A program made the translations under genes and the position numbers. The notes under the pieces were generated by a model. The model was given only the letters and a program-made list of their open reading frames with translations. It had not been told where the DNA came from and searched no databases. From Lachnoanaerobaculum gingivalis (GTDB lineage Bacteria; Bacillota; Clostridia; Lachnospirales; Lachnospiraceae), in contig NZ_RRCO01000001.1 of assembly GCF_003862475.1 (NCBI RefSeq), positions 372,001 to 436,000 on the forward strand: a DNA stretch of 64,000 nucleotides, written 5' to 3'. Shown one piece after another: positions 46,238-55,983 of this stretch (positions are counted from its first letter, which is position 1; each line of letters starts with the position of its first letter).

Positions 46238-48361
46238 TTACTCCTTTCTTGATATAAATAATTTTTGTTTCAATTTATTCATCACATCATTTTCTTTTGG
46301 AAAAGCATCTATAACTTTATATCCAGCGTCATTCAATAAATTTAACCAATCATTTTCTCTAAAAAAAGTAATATTTTCCTTGTATCTATCATCATTAGGA
46401 ATATTCATTATAAAAAGTTGAGATATTTGCAACTCTAATAAGTCATCCACCGGTTCAGCTATAAGTAATACTCCTCCTTTTTTCATTACTTTATTAATAT
46501 AACTCAAGGTTTTCTTAGTATTTATTGCATTATTTATAGCACCAGCTATAATTACTATATCTATACTTTCTTTAGCTATCCCTTGTTCCATTAAATCATG
46601 ATTCATATCAAGTATTTCATATCTAATATTATCAAAATTTTTTAGCTTTTCTTTTGCTGCATCTAAAAAATAATCAGATACATCCGTGAATACATATTCA
46701 GAATATTTTGTTCTTATATTTGATAAAACATTATAAGATGTGGCCCCCGTACCTGCACCTATTTCCAATATATTTGTTTTATAATCAGTAATTCCAGATA
46801 TATATTGGCTAATTTTGTTGTTTAGATATTTACCCATTAGTGAATTATTATAGAAATTTTCAGCTAACTCAATGTTTCCTTCTGGAAAAAGTAAATATGT
46901 AGGGTTTATCTCTTCATTAAATATGTTATATAAATTGACAGCATGCGAATAATAGTATTCCAACATACTATTATCTATTAAAACACCACTCCATTGATCT
47001 CTAACGATGTCCCATTGTTTTTCAAAATCAAGTTCATTCAAAAACTCATTAATATAATACATGCTTTCATATGGTTTTATATATTTTTTTCTCTCAAAAA
47101 TATAAACCCATCTGTTGATAATATATCTATATTTGTAATACCGAACATCTAAATTCTGAATACTAATGTATCTTTCGTTATTGATTATTCCAATCTTTTT
47201 AAACAATACTAATACGGACAATACACACGCTATATCCATATTCTCAATCATTTTATCAATATGTTCATTTGTTAATGTTTCTATCATTAAATTAAAATCA
47301 TTTCCATTCAGTCTATTATTAAAAAGAATATTTCTTACTTGTCTTTCTCGATTAACAACACTAAATGAATTTTCCCTCGGATAACCTATCAGTTTAATTA
47401 TTTCACTGACTATAATAAGTTGATCTAATTCTTTTTGCATAAAACCTTCAAAATTTTCACCCTTTAATACTATATCTCTAAATGATTTTAATTGTTCTGA
47501 TATTGCATTTTTCCATTCTCTCCAAATTATATCGGAATAATTATTACCATTTCCAAAAATAATATTATTTTTCTTTATAAGATTTTCACTACTACTATCC
47601 CCATATTCAAAATTTTTATTCATATGAAATCTGGAATACCAATATATAGGTCCGCTTGGATCAGTCAAAACAATATCTCCACTTCCAAATCCAACCTTAA
47701 AATTATAAAACAAATAAAAATTATTATCAGTGTCTTTGTAATTAAACTCGTTATGAATACGTATATTGCAATATATTCCATCTATATTTACACCAATAGT
47801 AACAAAACCACCTGATCTCAACACATTAGAATCAAGTTCATAGTTTCTAACATCTAGCAGATCACATAAAATAGCAACTGTAGGGTGTAGCAATTGATAG
47901 CTACATTCTATATTTATATATCTAACATCTTCAATTTTAGAAAATTCTTTTATGAAATCAATATATTCCTTAGTTGAGTCAATATATCTATAAAAATTAC
48001 TTACAGCAATATATCTTTTATTTTTTATTGCTAATTTAACCATTTCTAAATATTCTTTATAGTGAACAGGTTGTTCTACCATAACATGCATTCCATTTTC
48101 AATGAAATTAGAAACTATATTATTTCCATCACCACCTGAGCTTACAAATTTCAATACCACACACGCAATATCTGCATCAGGCACCTTATTATCACAAGAA
48201 AACAATGGTATTTTTCTCTTTTTCGCATAATTTTCTGTATACAAACTTTTATTCTTAGATACTATTCCTACTAGTTCAAAATCAGCTTTTAAATCCAGTA
48301 TAGCTTCAATATACATTTTTCCAAATCTAGTCCCGCATGATATTATTCTCTTTTTTTCCAC
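46238..48361 (-). CDS. Thiazolinyl imide reductase fused to methyltransferase
   Basis: This 707-residue fusion's N-terminal ~330 residues are a Gfo/Idh-like reductase of the PchG/Irp3/YbtU class (SCGTRFGKMYIEAILDLK, ADIACVVLKFVSSGGDGNNIV, MHVMVEQPVHYKEYLEM). These reduce a thiazoline to a thiazolidine on the carrier protein. Residues ~340-500 are a helical linker. Residues ~505-700 are a class I methyltransferase with NILEIGAGTGATSYNVL as SAM motif and GGVLLIAEPV later. Its closest setting is the MT embedded in PchF and HMWP synthetases. Start is GTG sharing a base with the previous stop, with GGAG seven bases upstream. It probably reduces and N- or C-methylates a ring. Confidence 0.85.
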   Translation of the reverse strand: MEKKRIISCGTRFGKMYIEAILDLKADFELVGIVSKNKSLYTENYAKKRKIPLFSCDNKVPDADIACVVLKFVSSGGDGNNIVSNFIENGMHVMVEQPVHYKEYLEMVKLAIKNKRYIAVSNFYRYIDSTKEYIDFIKEFSKIEDVRYINIECSYQLLHPTVAILCDLLDVRNYELDSNVLRSGGFVTIGVNIDGIYCNIRIHNEFNYKDTDNNFYLFYNFKVGFGSGDIVLTDPSGPIYWYSRFHMNKNFEYGDSSSENLIKKNNIIFGNGNNYSDIIWREWKNAISEQLKSFRDIVLKGENFEGFMQKELDQLIIVSEIIKLIGYPRENSFSVVNRERQVRNILFNNRLNGNDFNLMIETLTNEHIDKMIENMDIACVLSVLVLFKKIGIINNERYISIQNLDVRYYKYRYIINRWVYIFERKKYIKPYESMYYINEFLNELDFEKQWDIVRDQWSGVLIDNSMLEYYYSHAVNLYNIFNEEINPTYLLFPEGNIELAENFYNNSLMGKYLNNKISQYISGITDYKTNILEIGAGTGATSYNVLSNIRTKYSEYVFTDVSDYFLDAAKEKLKNFDNIRYEILDMNHDLMEQGIAKESIDIVIIAGAINNAINTKKTLSYINKVMKKGGVLLIAEPVDDLLELQISQLFIMNIPNDDRYKENITFFRENDWLNLLNDAGYKVIDAFPKENDVMNKLKQKLFISRKE

Positions 48362-51300
48362 TATATTTCTCCGATTGTAAAATTTTTACATTTATTAGAC
48401 TCTATAGCACCTAAAAGTTCTCCGATATTATCGGAATTAAATATGCTCGACATAGAAACATCAACAGAAAATACTTCCTTAATTTTCTTTGTCAATTTCA
48501 ATGCTATTAGCGAATCTCCTCCCAATCCAAAAAAATTATCATTTAAATACACCTCTTCAATGTTTAAAATATCTTTCAACACTCCCACCAACATTAATTC
48601 ACTCGGAGTAGACGCTGTTACACCTTTTCTGTTGTAATTAAATTTATCATTTATATAGGTTGAAATCTTATTTCGATCTATTTTTCCATTATTATTAACT
48701 GGAAAATAGTCGATCTCAATAAACCTATTTGGAATCATATACTTAGGCAAACTATTTGCCAATTCATATGCTATTTCACTTTCAGAAATATTATTATTTT
48801 TATTCCTTAGCACAAAAGATGTTTTTTCATCAAAGCTCTCAAACCTCTTTATTTCTTCAAAACAATAATTTTTGCAAGAAATCTTACTAATTATTTTTGA
48901 AAAACTATAAAATAACTCTCGTTCTTTTTTTCTTTCATCACAATATAAATCAAATTTATTTTCAAGAAAACCAACAGAAAAATATATTAATGGATTCGTT
49001 TTTGTCGGTTCAACTAAAATAAATAATCCATTCTTTAAGAGTACTTTCCCAATATTAGTAAGCATTAAATCAATATTATTTACTCTGTGTAAAGAATCTA
49101 ATGCTATAACTAAATCAAACTTCTTTATTCCACACGATAAAGAGAATATAAAATCATTTAAATTCATTTTTTTGTACATAATATTGTTAATTTCTCTGTA
49201 TTTTATTTTTTCCACAAATTCCATACTCTCATCAATATATGTGTAAGAATCAATATATTTCGCTATTTTATCATCAAAACAAATTCCAGAACTCCCTCTG
49301 CCTCCAATCTCCAATATATTAATTTTTCTTGATTTTTCTTTAAAAATTTTTTCTATATTCTCATAAATCGTATTTCTAATTTTTTCTTCTATTATAGAAG
49401 CATTAGATAAACCATAATTTATTTTTTTAGGGGTCAACTTAAAGTCATTATTAGCAATTAATTCAACCTTCTCCATTTTACCAGTTATAACGCTTATTAC
49501 TGATTTGCACGAAGAATTTATATCATCAATAGATATTACTTTTTCTATCTCTATTAAATATCTTCTTTGAATATCGTGTATCGCCATACTTATCTTTTCA
49601 AAAAAATCAGATATTTTTTCATTTTCATTTAAAATTTTATATCTATACAATTGCTTTATCCAAATTTCAAGCAAGCAGGCATATTCTTTTTTTATATTTA
49701 CATTTTTCGCAAATAATTTAATATTAAAATCTTCTATCAATTCTTTTTCAAATTTTAGCATCGCAAATACTTTAAGAATACATAAAATGCCAATATATTC
49801 GACAATCTTATTATCTACTTTTCTATCAATAAATATTTCATCTACATTATATTTTTCTATAGTTTTATTAGCTTTAGAACTTTCTTTCAATTTATACGCA
49901 ACGATAATTTCATTGTCTTTTGCATACACTATAGCATTATCTATATATTCTAAATCATCTACACTAGATTCAATCTCCCCCAACTCTATTCTATAACCTT
50001 TTATTTTTATTTGGCTATCTTTTCTACCCATAAATTCAATAGTTCCATCATTCCATGTTCTACCATTATCCCCAGTTCTATACCACCTTATTCCATCTTG
50101 CTCAAAATACTTTTTATTCGTTAATTCTTTGTCACCATGATAGCATTTAGCAACACCCACTCCACCAATAAGAAGTTCGCCTTTAACATAATTAGGACAA
50201 ATTCTACAAAACTCATCCACAACTCTATACACTTGATTTTTTAAAGGTCTACCATACGGAATAGAAATCCAATCTTTCGGTATTTCTCTCGGTACATTCA
50301 AATAGTTTGACCAAATAGACGCTTCCGTGGCTCCACCCATAGCGACAACAATAGAATTTATATTTTTACTACTAATATTATAAAATCTTTCCGGTAAATT
50401 TATAGCAATCCAATCCCCTGAGAGCATCACAATTCTAAAAGGTAATTTTCTATTTTTACCTTCAGCCATAGTAACAATCATATCAAACAAAATCGGCACA
50501 GAGTCCCATATTGTAACCTTATATTCATCGACTAAATTTAACCATTCATCAGGATTTCTGTAATTCTCCTTACTTGTTGTAACTATTGTTCCGCCGGCAC
50601 GAAGTATTCCAAAAATATCATAGACCGATAAATCAAAGTCTATTGCAGATACCATAAGTATTGTATCCTTAGCATTTACTTTATATTTTTCATTTAAATC
50701 AATACAAGTATTGATAGCACTCGTATGCATAATCTCAACACCCTTAGGAACACCAGTTGTTCCGGATGTCATAATAATATACGCACTATCATAAGGACTA
50801 ATCTCAATCGGTTGTTCTAATTTAGATTCATTTGCCATAGCCTCATCTAAATCAATAATCTTGACTTCACTTTTATTTAATCCACAATCTTTTATTGTTT
50901 TTTCATCACTTATAATATACTTTATTCCGATTTGATCATAAATTTTAGTTCTTCTGTCATTTGGTTGAGCAATACCTATTGATACATATGCTGCACCGGC
51001 AAATAAAACCCCAAAAATTGCATAGAGTTGTCTGCTGTCTCTTGGAAGTGTTATCCCTACATAATCTCCCTTTTTAACACCATTTTTATTTAAACAATCT
51101 GCAACTTTTAAAGAAATCTCATAAAGTTTATAATATGTTATCTGTTCTTTCGTCTCAGAATCTATGATCGCAACTTTATCTGGATTTAATTTTACATTTT
51201 TGATGAATCCATCGTACAATGTTTCATTTGGATATTGAATCGGCAAAATCTCTTCGACATCCTGTTTTCTAATAGATTTTTGCTTTTCCGGCAAAACATC

Positions 51301-52869
51301 TACTTTCTTTTCCCATTCTCCCTTCTGTGTTAAAGATATAATCAATTCATATAAAGAATCCATCATGTCATCTAACATTCCTGTCGGGAAGAGTTCATCC
51401 ACACTATCCCAGCAAAGAATTAAATTATCATCTACAATATATGTTTGGAAATCAAGCCAAACTCCCGGTGTTTGTGAAATCATATAGGATATTTCACCTA
51501 AGTTTTCTCTTGAAATTCTAGTTTCTAACGGATAATCTATATTGCACGCAAAAACCACAGGTGCTATATTCACACTTGTACCTTGATTTTTTGATATGTT
51601 TCTTTGAACCTGAACTCCGCTATACGCACTGTGAGATACATTTTCCAAAAACGTCTTGTTTATTCTTCTTAAAGTATCCAAAAATCGTGAATCATCTGTT
51701 ACCTCATGCTCTACTAATAAAATATTCGTAAAATCAGCCACCATATCTTTTAGATACTCATTTTCTAAATCTCTATTAAATAGCGGTATATTGATAAAAA
51801 ACTTGCTCTGATTACACCATCTTTCAAGAACAAGTGCATAAGCAGTCAAAAGAACCATAGAGGGTGTACTTTGATACGATGCTGCTATATCTTTTATAGT
51901 TTCCCATTCTTCCTTTTTAATAATTCTCTTTCTTCTTTTAAATTTCGTTTCCTTAATTTGTTCCGGCTGTTTCCTTAATGGTAAATTCGGTCTTTCTATT
52001 TCAAAGGAATTTATTTTTTGTTCCCAAAACTCCTTATCTGCATCATTGATTAATTCGCTGATTCCGTTTTGCATATAATCCTTAAACGTATACTCATTCA
52101 AATTATCAAGTTCGACTCCTGAATAAATTTCAGCTAATTCTTTGATCATAATACTCATGCTCATTACATCGGACACAAGCAAATCCACATCAAAAAATAT
52201 CCTTGACTTCCCATCTGAAAATTTTGCCAGTGCTACTCCTGCAACTTGACCTTGATTTACATTTAATTTTCTATGAGATTTCTGTTCTCTAATTTCTACT
52301 AATTTTAAATGTAATGTCTCTTCATCAAAATCAGCTAAATCAATAACTTCTATTTCTTCACTGTACGGCTTGTCCAATATCTCCTGATGCCCATCTTTCG
52401 TGAATTTTACTCTAAGCATAGGATGTCTGTATTGAAGCTTATTCCAAGCAGCTTTTAATCTATCAGCTTCAATGTTTTTTCCGTCTATTTCAAGATATGC
52501 ATGGCAACCCACACCACCTAAAATCTGGTCATCTTCTCTTCCGATTAAATAAGAATACTGGACATCCGTTAAATCAAACTTAATTTCATCACTTTGGATA
52601 ATTGATGACTCTATGTTCTTATCACTTTTCACTTTGGATTTATCAATAAGTTCAAACCACTTGGATAAAACAGGTTTCTCCATAAGCTTTGCAAATGAAA
52701 TTTTTACCCCTGTTTTCTTTAATTTTCCAGACAGTTGCATAACTTGAATGGAGCTTAAGCCTTTTTCTACTAAATTTTCATTTTCTAAAATTTCCATTTT
52801 TGCAAATATATTTTCTAACCAATCTTTTACTAATAATTTAGCATTTTCCTTTATATTATTAAGTTCCAT
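48361..52869 (-). CDS. NRPS, ArCP-Cy-A(MT/E-like)-PCP (PchE-like, Cys module 1)
   Basis: This 1502-residue synthetase begins with an aryl carrier (GLSSIQ, Ser40). Cy follows with FDLTDVQYSYLIGR at 98 and D229-x4-D234-xx-S237. A has TSGTTGVPKG at 701, YRTGDNGR at 930 and GRKDSQIKIKGYRIELGEIE at 948. A methyltransferase-like insertion (about 1000-1360; LEIGGRGSSG at 1186) sits between A8 and NNNGKIDR (Lys1396). PCP is GLGGDSL, Ser1453. The inserted domain occupies the site of the PchE/HMWP2 embedded epimerase. Specificity residues D746, L747, Y750, D789, M815, S817, M844, I852 and W853 are Cys-like, with Asp for Asn at the fourth position. It condenses salicylate with Cys and closes the first thiazoline. 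Confidence 0.9.
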   Translation of the reverse strand: MELNNIKENAKLLVKDWLENIFAKMEILENENLVEKGLSSIQVMQLSGKLKKTGVKISFAKLMEKPVLSKWFELIDKSKVKSDKNIESSIIQSDEIKFDLTDVQYSYLIGREDDQILGGVGCHAYLEIDGKNIEADRLKAAWNKLQYRHPMLRVKFTKDGHQEILDKPYSEEIEVIDLADFDEETLHLKLVEIREQKSHRKLNVNQGQVAGVALAKFSDGKSRIFFDVDLLVSDVMSMSIMIKELAEIYSGVELDNLNEYTFKDYMQNGISELINDADKEFWEQKINSFEIERPNLPLRKQPEQIKETKFKRRKRIIKKEEWETIKDIAASYQSTPSMVLLTAYALVLERWCNQSKFFINIPLFNRDLENEYLKDMVADFTNILLVEHEVTDDSRFLDTLRRINKTFLENVSHSAYSGVQVQRNISKNQGTSVNIAPVVFACNIDYPLETRISRENLGEISYMISQTPGVWLDFQTYIVDDNLILCWDSVDELFPTGMLDDMMDSLYELIISLTQKGEWEKKVDVLPEKQKSIRKQDVEEILPIQYPNETLYDGFIKNVKLNPDKVAIIDSETKEQITYYKLYEISLKVADCLNKNGVKKGDYVGITLPRDSRQLYAIFGVLFAGAAYVSIGIAQPNDRRTKIYDQIGIKYIISDEKTIKDCGLNKSEVKIIDLDEAMANESKLEQPIEISPYDSAYIIMTSGTTGVPKGVEIMHTSAINTCIDLNEKYKVNAKDTILMVSAIDFDLSVYDIFGILRAGGTIVTTSKENYRNPDEWLNLVDEYKVTIWDSVPILFDMIVTMAEGKNRKLPFRIVMLSGDWIAINLPERFYNISSKNINSIVVAMGGATEASIWSNYLNVPREIPKDWISIPYGRPLKNQVYRVVDEFCRICPNYVKGELLIGGVGVAKCYHGDKELTNKKYFEQDGIRWYRTGDNGRTWNDGTIEFMGRKDSQIKIKGYRIELGEIESSVDDLEYIDNAIVYAKDNEIIVAYKLKESSKANKTIEKYNVDEIFIDRKVDNKIVEYIGILCILKVFAMLKFEKELIEDFNIKLFAKNVNIKKEYACLLEIWIKQLYRYKILNENEKISDFFEKISMAIHDIQRRYLIEIEKVISIDDINSSCKSVISVITGKMEKVELIANNDFKLTPKKINYGLSNASIIEEKIRNTIYENIEKIFKEKSRKINILEIGGRGSSGICFDDKIAKYIDSYTYIDESMEFVEKIKYREINNIMYKKMNLNDFIFSLSCGIKKFDLVIALDSLHRVNNIDLMLTNIGKVLLKNGLFILVEPTKTNPLIYFSVGFLENKFDLYCDERKKERELFYSFSKIISKISCKNYCFEEIKRFESFDEKTSFVLRNKNNNISESEIAYELANSLPKYMIPNRFIEIDYFPVNNNGKIDRNKISTYINDKFNYNRKGVTASTPSELMLVGVLKDILNIEEVYLNDNFFGLGGDSLIALKLTKKIKEVFSVDVSMSSIFNSDNIGELLGAIESNKCKNFTIGEI

Positions 52870-52882
52870 TGCAAATACTCCT

Positions 52883-54466
52883 CTAAAAATTTTCTTTTAA
52901 TTTATTTCTATCTATTTTCCCCAAAGCTGTTAGTGGCCATACGTCTATATATTTAACAATATCCGGTAATTTGAAATCCGCCACATTGTTGGAAATTAAG
53001 AATTTTCTAACCTCTTCAAGCGTAAGTTTCTTATCACCATTTAATATAAATACGGCAATTGCTTCTCCATTCAAGTTATCTGGTACGCCTACAACTTGTA
53101 CTGAGTTGATATTTTCATGAGTAAGCAAAATTTCTTCTAATTCAAGAGGTGTTATCTTTTCACCCGCTCTATTGATTATTTCTTTAATTCTTCCTACAAT
53201 TTGATAATTTCCATTTTTTAGTTTTCTTGCTTTATCTCCTGTTTTAAAATAACAATCTTGTGTTATACATATTTCATTTACTTCGGGAAGGTTGTAATAG
53301 CCATAAATTGTATAAGCACCTCTGGTTATAAGCTCTCCATATTCTTCACCACCTACTTCCTCCCCTTGTTCATCCACAATTAGTATTTCATCATGCTCAC
53401 TTATCGGTTTGCCTTGTGTTTGCCATCTTGTTTTGTCATCATCTTCTTTATTTGTTGTTAAAATAAGTCCTTCGGCTATTCCGAATATCTGTTGTAGTTT
53501 AACGTCAAAAATCCTCTCAATTTTTTCTGCCAACCAAGGTTCCAGGACCGAACCCCCGACTTGTACAATCTTTAAAGAGGAAAGATCATAATCTTCATAT
53601 TGCAAATAATCCATACAAATATTGGCAATTGCAGGCACAAAGCCTGTTATTGTAACTTTTTCATCTTCTATTAAAGGTAAAATTTCATCAGGACTTGTTA
53701 CATTACACAAAACCACTTTCCCACCTTTTGCAAAGGTTCCTACTATTCCGGGACAACCTAAAGGAAAATTATGTGCTATAGGCAAAGAGGCAAGATATAC
53801 AGTTTCTTGATTTAAATCACATCGTTCTCCTGTTTTATTTGCAACATAGATATAATCACAATGTCTTCTTGGAATCAGTTTTGGTATCCCCGTTGTACCA
53901 CCGGACAATAGCAATAATCCAATTCCTTTATAATCAACATCAGAATGTTTATATTGATTATTATTCTCAATAAGATTTGAAAATCTTTTATATTCTTGAT
54001 TTTCTCCAAGAATATAAACCTCTAATTGTTTGTTTAATTCAGATTTTATATCACGAATCATGTCTACGTATGAAAATCCTAAATATTTATCCTTTGAAAT
54101 ATATGCTACCGCTTCAGATTTTTCTATAATACCTTTTAATTCATTTTTTCTATGTGCCGGTAAACTCATAATCGGAATAATTCCTGTTTTAAACATCGCA
54201 AAAGATATTACTATAAATTCATAACAATTTGGAAGTTGTAGTACAATCTTATCTCCTTTTTTAAAACCTGCTTTAAGTAGTCCATTGGCATATTGGTTAG
54301 AAAGTTCGTCAAGATCGTTATATGACAACCTCATATCTCCATCTACAATCGCTATTTTATCTTTATAAGTTTTAGCACAATTAGTAATAAACTCTCCCAA
54401 TGTCATATGTTCCCAAACATTTTCATCATAAAATTTTTCCAATTTTTCTTTTATTTCTATATTCAT
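52883..54466 (-). CDS. Salicyl-AMP ligase (YbtE/PchD-like)
   Basis: This 527-residue stand-alone adenylation enzyme activates an aryl acid and loads it on the aryl carrier of the following NRPS. Motifs are LLLSGGTTGIPKLIPR near residue 185, FGIAEGLILTT near 325, FKTGDKARKL near 415 and LGKIDRNKL at the end. The substrate pocket reads AHNFPLGCPG near 235; a Cys here marks salicylate, whereas dihydroxybenzoate enzymes carry Ser. The start is the ATG at 54466, right after AGGAGG; the longer frame would put that site inside the gene. It is 13 bp from the NRPS gene. Confidence 0.9.
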   Translation of the reverse strand: MNIEIKEKLEKFYDENVWEHMTLGEFITNCAKTYKDKIAIVDGDMRLSYNDLDELSNQYANGLLKAGFKKGDKIVLQLPNCYEFIVISFAMFKTGIIPIMSLPAHRKNELKGIIEKSEAVAYISKDKYLGFSYVDMIRDIKSELNKQLEVYILGENQEYKRFSNLIENNNQYKHSDVDYKGIGLLLLSGGTTGIPKLIPRRHCDYIYVANKTGERCDLNQETVYLASLPIAHNFPLGCPGIVGTFAKGGKVVLCNVTSPDEILPLIEDEKVTITGFVPAIANICMDYLQYEDYDLSSLKIVQVGGSVLEPWLAEKIERIFDVKLQQIFGIAEGLILTTNKEDDDKTRWQTQGKPISEHDEILIVDEQGEEVGGEEYGELITRGAYTIYGYYNLPEVNEICITQDCYFKTGDKARKLKNGNYQIVGRIKEIINRAGEKITPLELEEILLTHENINSVQVVGVPDNLNGEAIAVFILNGDKKLTLEEVRKFLISNNVADFKLPDIVKYIDVWPLTALGKIDRNKLKENF

Positions 54467-54474
54467 ACTTCCTC

Positions 54475-55164
54475 CTATATGCATATCGCTACAAAATATT
54501 TACCTGATGATAAATTTAACGTTATCAAATCTTTATTTGTTCTCTTTATCTTATCTTCAATTTTTATTATCTGATGATCATCCATATGAATGACTTCTAT
54601 CTCTTTAGGACTTCTTATAAGACCGCAACCCTCATATTTTAAGTAAGCCTCTTTTGCTGTCCAATATTTATAAAACATGGATGCATCAAATCCTATATTA
54701 TTAATTTCTCTGAATGTAAAGCAATTTTCAAGTATATCTTCAAACTCGAAATCATAATTTACTTTTTCAATGTCTATCCCAAGTTCTCTCTTTGAAAAAC
54801 CAATCACTACATATCCATCTGTATGTGAAATGTTAAATTTAATCCCATTTTGGTTTTTAATATATGGCTTGTGATATTTATCCCTCAAAACAATTACATC
54901 TGCAAAAGGAATATCTAATATTGTTTCAAAGCTTTTATTTAAAATGCTTCTCGAAACTGCAAAATTCATCTTTGAAACCTCTGATTTATATGCATCAAGT
55001 TTTTCTATTTCCTCATACTTTAAAAAATTTTCTAAATCTTTTATCATAAATGCACTTGTATTAGTTGCCACTAACCCTATGTCAAAAAAATTAAGCGCCT
55101 CACTTATTGCAGTTAGATTTTTAAATTCTTTTATGTTTGAAATTTCCAATCTATATATCTTCAT
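54475..55164 (-). CDS. Sfp-type 4'-phosphopantetheinyl transferase
   Basis: This 229-residue enzyme converts apo carrier proteins to holo form. Core motifs are FNISHTDGYVVIGFS with LGIDIEKV (Mg-binding Asp) near residue 110-130 and FYKYWTAKEAYLKYEGCGL (WxxKEAxxK) near 165. The N-terminal extension and the length match the Sfp/Gsp type used in secondary metabolism, not AcpS. The start is unsure: ATG at 55164 (MKIYRLE) or a TTG 12 bp earlier; both lie inside the 3' end of the thioesterase gene. It activates the aryl and peptidyl carriers of this operon. Confidence 0.88.
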   Translation of the reverse strand: MKIYRLEISNIKEFKNLTAISEALNFFDIGLVATNTSAFMIKDLENFLKYEEIEKLDAYKSEVSKMNFAVSRSILNKSFETILDIPFADVIVLRDKYHKPYIKNQNGIKFNISHTDGYVVIGFSKRELGIDIEKVNYDFEFEDILENCFTFREINNIGFDASMFYKYWTAKEAYLKYEGCGLIRSPKEIEVIHMDDHQIIKIEDKIKRTNKDLITLNLSSGKYFVAICI

Positions 55165-55903
55165 CTGAACCAACAAATTCTTTAATTGCCTTTATTACAC
55201 TTTCAGAAGATGTATTTACAAACATATGCTTACCTTCGATATATTTGTAAGAAAAATCTTTCGTTGTGTAATCTTGCCATTTTAAAAGTTCTTCAAGTTT
55301 CATTTCTTCATCAATATCACCCATCAAACCAAGAATACTACTGTCCAGTTTCTTACCCTCTATATCTTGATAATCTTCATCAATAATAAAGTCAGCTCTC
55401 AAAGTCGGTAAAAATATACTGATTAAATCCTTGTTATCTAATATCTCATTAGGAGTTCCGTCATATCTTCTTAATCCCTCAATAAATCCTTCATCGTCTA
55501 AATGGTAAATGGGGTTTGGTTCTTTATAACAAGGCGCCCTACCTGCTGAAATAATTAAGCCCACAGGGGTTGGAAGTCCACTCTCTTTTAGTTTCAGTGA
55601 TAGTTCATAAACTATTTTAGTTCCCATACTATGTCCGAAAAAATAATAGGGTAATTTGAAGTCAAAAACTATTTTCATATCTTCAAATATTTCTTCTACA
55701 AGTTCCTTTATGTTGCTAATTGCTTTTTCGGAAAACCTGTTTTCTCTTCCCGGATATTGAGCAAAATAAACTTTATTAGGCATAAATTGTTCTCCCCAAT
55801 TTTTAAAAGAAGATACACCGCCTCCTGCATAAGGAAACATAAATATAACGCCTTTACTCTCATTAACTTCCAAATCATTCCCTGATACAAAATATCTATT
55901 CAA
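55151..55903 (-). CDS. Type II thioesterase (PchC/YbtT/GrsT-like)
   Basis: This 250-residue alpha/beta hydrolase removes misloaded groups from carrier proteins. FMFPYAGGGVSSFKNW near residue 25 is the oxyanion region, FFGHSMGTKIVYEL near 90 gives the nucleophile Ser, and IEGKHMFVN near 225 the His. The start is set at a TTG (55903), 5 bp after GGAGGGG, because the alternative GTG at 55921 has this site inside its own first codons. It overlaps the PPTase gene and heads the second half of the operon. Confidence 0.88.
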   Translation of the reverse strand: MNRYFVSGNDLEVNESKGVIFMFPYAGGGVSSFKNWGEQFMPNKVYFAQYPGRENRFSEKAISNIKELVEEIFEDMKIVFDFKLPYYFFGHSMGTKIVYELSLKLKESGLPTPVGLIISAGRAPCYKEPNPIYHLDDEGFIEGLRRYDGTPNEILDNKDLISIFLPTLRADFIIDEDYQDIEGKKLDSSILGLMGDIDEEMKLEELLKWQDYTTKDFSYKYIEGKHMFVNTSSESVIKAIKEFVGSDEDI

Positions 55904-55983
55904 ATTATCCCCTCCATTCACATTTTTTAATAATTAGCTTTACCTAACTCACAATAAAACATTTTGATAACTATTTTCAATAT

